In this document: one piece after another, positions 5,699-7,677 of the stretch
Position numbering within the stretch: position 1 is the first letter of the stretch
Layout of the letters: the number at the start of each line of letters is the position of its first letter
Source of the DNA: Candidatus Iainarchaeum sp.
Lineage (GTDB): Archaea > Micrarchaeota > Micrarchaeia > Anstonellales > Bilamarchaeaceae
DNA length: 7,677 nt
Direction of reading: 5' to 3'
NCBI GenBank assembly: GCA_028714395.1
Contig: JAQTMJ010000034.1
Location: 1-7,677, forward strand
Notes under the pieces: model-generated
What the model was told of the DNA's origin: nothing
Databases searched by the model: none
The model's input: only the letters and a program-made list of their open reading frames with translations
Position numbers and translations under genes: made by a program

Positions 5699-7327
5699 AT
5701 GATGGCTCTTGATGAACACAAGGCGGTGGTGAGAGGAACTGCCTGGGGCATGGCCGGGAACATATTCTTCAAGGTCATTTCTTTCGTTTACCTGATGCTG
5801 TCCACGCGGCTGTTCAGCCAGCAGGACATAGGCACCTTTTATCTCGGGCTGGGATTCATAAGCATACTCGGGATTTTCGGGGATCTTGGGCTGTTCGCGG
5901 CCTTCACCCGCTTCATACCCTACTACATGGGGAAGGGCGAAAAAAAGAAGGCCTACGCGCTGCTGAGGGGCGCCTACTGGTTCGTCACATTCTTCTCGCT
6001 GCTCATGGCCATGCTCATATTGATAGGGGCGCCCTACCTTGCGGAAAGCACGGCCAATCCGGGCCTCAAAATCGTGATGTGGGCATTGGCGTTCTTCGTG
6101 CTCGCGAACAGCCTGCTCAACCTCAACAGCTACTCCCTCTTGAGCATGAAGAATGTGAAGATGCAGGTGCTGCTTTCCAACAGCCAGCACGCGCTCAAGC
6201 TCGTGCTCACGGTATTGCTCTTCGTTTTCATCGGGTCCAATGTGCTGAGCCTCACCGCTGCCTACACCGCTTCCTTCGTCCTCGCGGCCGTTCTCTCGTT
6301 CTGGTACGTGAAGAGAATGATTGACGAGAGCGGCATAGCCTCCGATGTTACCGTGAAGGACCAGATAGAAGCGCTGAAAGAGGCGGTCCCTTTCGGCGCA
6401 GTGCTCTCCGTGATAACGGCAATGTGGATAATCATATCCTCCAGCGACAGGATAATACTGGGATACATGATTGACCCTTCGCATGCCGCGGACATAATAG
6501 CCGTGTACGCGCTGGCGACCACCCTGGGCGGGGTGGTTTCGATATTTCCGGCCGCGCTGGGCAACATATTCCTGCCCATAATATCCGAGCTCTACGCCAA
6601 GGGCAAGAAAAAGGAGATGCTTGAGAGCTCAATGTTCGCGACGCGCTGGGTGCTCATACTCATGGTCCCGGCGGCCATGCTGCTCATATCCCTCCCAAAG
6701 GAGATACTCGTGCTTTTCTACGGCTCGGCCTACGCACCCGGGGCGCTCGTGCTTTCCATCTTCACCATAGGGGTGTTCCTCAGGACCGCGAGCACAGTGC
6801 ACAGCTCCATCCTGGCGGCCATGAGGCTGGTGAAAATAGAGCTGGGAATAGTGCTATTCGGAGCGGTCCTGAACGTGATTCTGAACGTGATGCTCATACC
6901 CGGCTACGGAATGGAGGGCGCGGCGTTCGCTTCTGCCATCGCACTCACCTCGGTTTCGCTCCTGCTCTTCTATTACTGCAGAAAATTCGCTGGCGGCACC
7001 TTCCTCGCAGGAAGCGTACGCCCCTTCCTTGCCGCCCTGCTGGCCCTGGGCGCGTTCTTCCTGCTCAAGGATTATTCCGCCATTTTATTCGGGCTCAGCA
7101 TCCCTCTTCCGGCTGCGATACTGTCGAACCAGATTTACCAGAAAGTCTGGCAGTTCGGGGTCCTGGGAGTGCTGTTCCTGGTCTGCTGCGCCATCTACTT
7201 CGTTTTCCTCTCGCTCCTCAGGGCTTTCGGAAAAGAGGACATAGAGCTCCTGCGCTCGGCTTTCAGGCGCGTCGGCATGAAGGATTCGCACATGGAAATC
7301 GTGTGGATGCTCATGCGCTCAGAATGA
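5699..7327 (+). CDS. Polysaccharide (lipid-linked glycan) flippase, Wzx/MATE-like
   Basis: An integral membrane protein of the MOP superfamily (polysaccharide biosynthesis protein / O-antigen translocase type), expected to flip lipid-linked oligosaccharides across the cytoplasmic membrane for S-layer or other surface glycans. It has 542 residues with 12-14 hydrophobic segments along its length, for example near 22-36, 48-68, 93-112, 124-142, 167-184, 188-204, 231-247, 316-333, 350-362, 381-400, 407-425, 442-456 and 491-512. Family-typical stretches are GTFYLGLGFISILGIFGDLGL near the N-terminus, FYGSAYAPGALVLSI (340-354) and LNVMLIPGYGMEGAAFASAI (395-414). The C-terminal 30 residues are charged and probably cytoplasmic. 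Two ATGs stand in tandem (5699 and 5702); AAGGT at 5691-5695 is a weak Shine-Dalgarno that suits the second slightly better. No TATA box sits at -27, so a longer leader is likely. The sugar carried cannot be inferred from sequence. Confidence 0.88.
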   Translation: MMALDEHKAVVRGTAWGMAGNIFFKVISFVYLMLSTRLFSQQDIGTFYLGLGFISILGIFGDLGLFAAFTRFIPYYMGKGEKKKAYALLRGAYWFVTFFSLLMAMLILIGAPYLAESTANPGLKIVMWALAFFVLANSLLNLNSYSLLSMKNVKMQVLLSNSQHALKLVLTVLLFVFIGSNVLSLTAAYTASFVLAAVLSFWYVKRMIDESGIASDVTVKDQIEALKEAVPFGAVLSVITAMWIIISSSDRIILGYMIDPSHAADIIAVYALATTLGGVVSIFPAALGNIFLPIISELYAKGKKKEMLESSMFATRWVLILMVPAAMLLISLPKEILVLFYGSAYAPGALVLSIFTIGVFLRTASTVHSSILAAMRLVKIELGIVLFGAVLNVILNVMLIPGYGMEGAAFASAIALTSVSLLLFYYCRKFAGGTFLAGSVRPFLAALLALGAFFLLKDYSAILFGLSIPLPAAILSNQIYQKVWQFGVLGVLFLVCCAIYFVFLSLLRAFGKEDIELLRSAFRRVGMKDSHMEIVWMLMRSE

Positions 7328-7677
7328 GAATGTGAGGAGTTCAGAAACAGTGAGCGAAAGCACTCCGGCCCTTTTGCCCGCTTCCAGGTCGCTCCCCGAA
7401 TCCCCGGCCAGCACGGATTCCGAAAGCCCGACATCAAATTTCTGCGCAGCTTCCAGAATCATTCCCGGATTCGGCTTCCTTCTCGGGTCGTTTTCATCCG
7501 GGTGCGACGGGCACATGAAAACGTCCGATATTTCAACCCCTTCTTTTTCCAGCAGCTCGAGCATGCGCGTATTCACTTCCGCATATTGCTTCTCGCTTAT
7601 GAATCCCCGTGCGATTCCGGACTGGTTGGTTATTATCACAATAAGGAAGCCGTTGCGCTGGAACTCCAGCATTTTCC
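7319..7677 (-). CDS. HAD-IIIA phosphatase, GmhB/HisB-N-like, 5'-truncated by the window edge
   Basis: A haloacid-dehalogenase phosphatase of the subfamily containing D-glycero-D-manno-heptose 1,7-bisphosphate 7-phosphatase and the HisB N-terminal histidinol-phosphatase. The frame is open to the window end. Motif I (DxDGT/V-type, with the Asp nucleophile) should lie some 35-45 residues further out, so the ATG at 7672 is internal. Counting from that Met: motif II with IITNQSGIARG (13-23), motif III Lys66 in RRKPNPGM, and motif IV GDSGSDLEAGKRAG (90-103). GmhB proteins bind zinc through a CPHHP...CxC loop; here the loop is CPSHPDENDPRRKP, keeping Cys54 and His57 but lacking the CxC pair, so zinc binding is probably lost. 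It converges with the flippase and its last 9 bp overlap the flippase end. The neighbouring flippase suggests a role in nucleotide-sugar or heptose synthesis for surface glycans; the exact substrate is uncertain. Confidence 0.82.
   Translation of the reverse strand, partial: KMLEFQRNGFLIVIITNQSGIARGFISEKQYAEVNTRMLELLEKEGVEISDVFMCPSHPDENDPRRKPNPGMILEAAQKFDVGLSESVLAGDSGSDLEAGKRAGVLSLTVSELLTFSF

Noticed and set aside
5524..5778. 84-codon minus-strand open frame across the gatE/flippase spacer
   Set aside because: It overlaps the flippase start and the gatE start codon, has a His- and Leu-rich composition with no family resemblance, and both neighbours explain the DNA better.
5672..6484. 270-codon minus-strand open frame opposite the flippase
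   Set aside because: Its composition is extreme in His, Glu and Gln, as expected from the antisense of membrane-protein codons, and it lies within the clearly coding flippase.

Overview
The window looks like chromosomal DNA from an archaeon. The best evidence is the pair gatD and gatE, the two subunits of the Glu-tRNA(Gln) amidotransferase found only in archaea. A NurA-type repair nuclease and AT-rich TATA boxes about 27 nt upstream of start codons, which imply leaderless mRNAs, agree with this. Base composition is moderate to high GC. I suspect a small-genome (DPANN-type) lineage, but the window does not prove it. I see no tRNA, rRNA, CRISPR array or transposase.

Layout. 1-840 (+): 3' part of a nurA-like nuclease gene whose start lies outside the window. 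841-1035: a short intergenic stretch with three hairpins and a second, diverged copy of the last 18 codons plus stop of nurA. 1036-2358 (-): gatD. 2359-2413: a 55-bp divergent spacer with one TTTAAA-centred TATA element placed almost symmetrically between the gatD and purB start codons. 2414-3742 (+): purB. 3743-3754: a convergent 12-bp gap covered by a perfect 16-bp palindrome that runs into the gatE stop codon. 3755-5527 (-): gatE. 5528-5698: a divergent spacer with two inverted repeats and a 29-codon open frame. 5699-7327 (+): a Wzx/MATE-type polysaccharide flippase. 7319-7677 (-): a HAD-IIIA (GmhB-like) phosphatase, cut by the window edge and overlapping the flippase stop by 9 bp.

How the genes work together. 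GatD and GatE form one enzyme that makes Gln-tRNA(Gln) by transamidation, although a purine-biosynthesis gene on the opposite strand separates their genes. PurB works in IMP and AMP synthesis. The right end looks like the edge of a surface-glycan region: a lipid-linked glycan flippase beside a phosphatase of the family that dephosphorylates heptose bisphosphate. NurA normally works with the HerA translocase in DNA end resection; herA is not in this window.

Most unusual points: (1) the nurA tail duplication, whose two copies differ at 10 of 57 coding bases yet encode the same 18 residues; (2) a Cys in GatD where the asparaginase family has its Thr nucleophile; (3) the shared, near-symmetric TATA element between gatD and purB; (4) the structured spacer upstream of the flippase. 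I did not find a clearly new multi-gene system.
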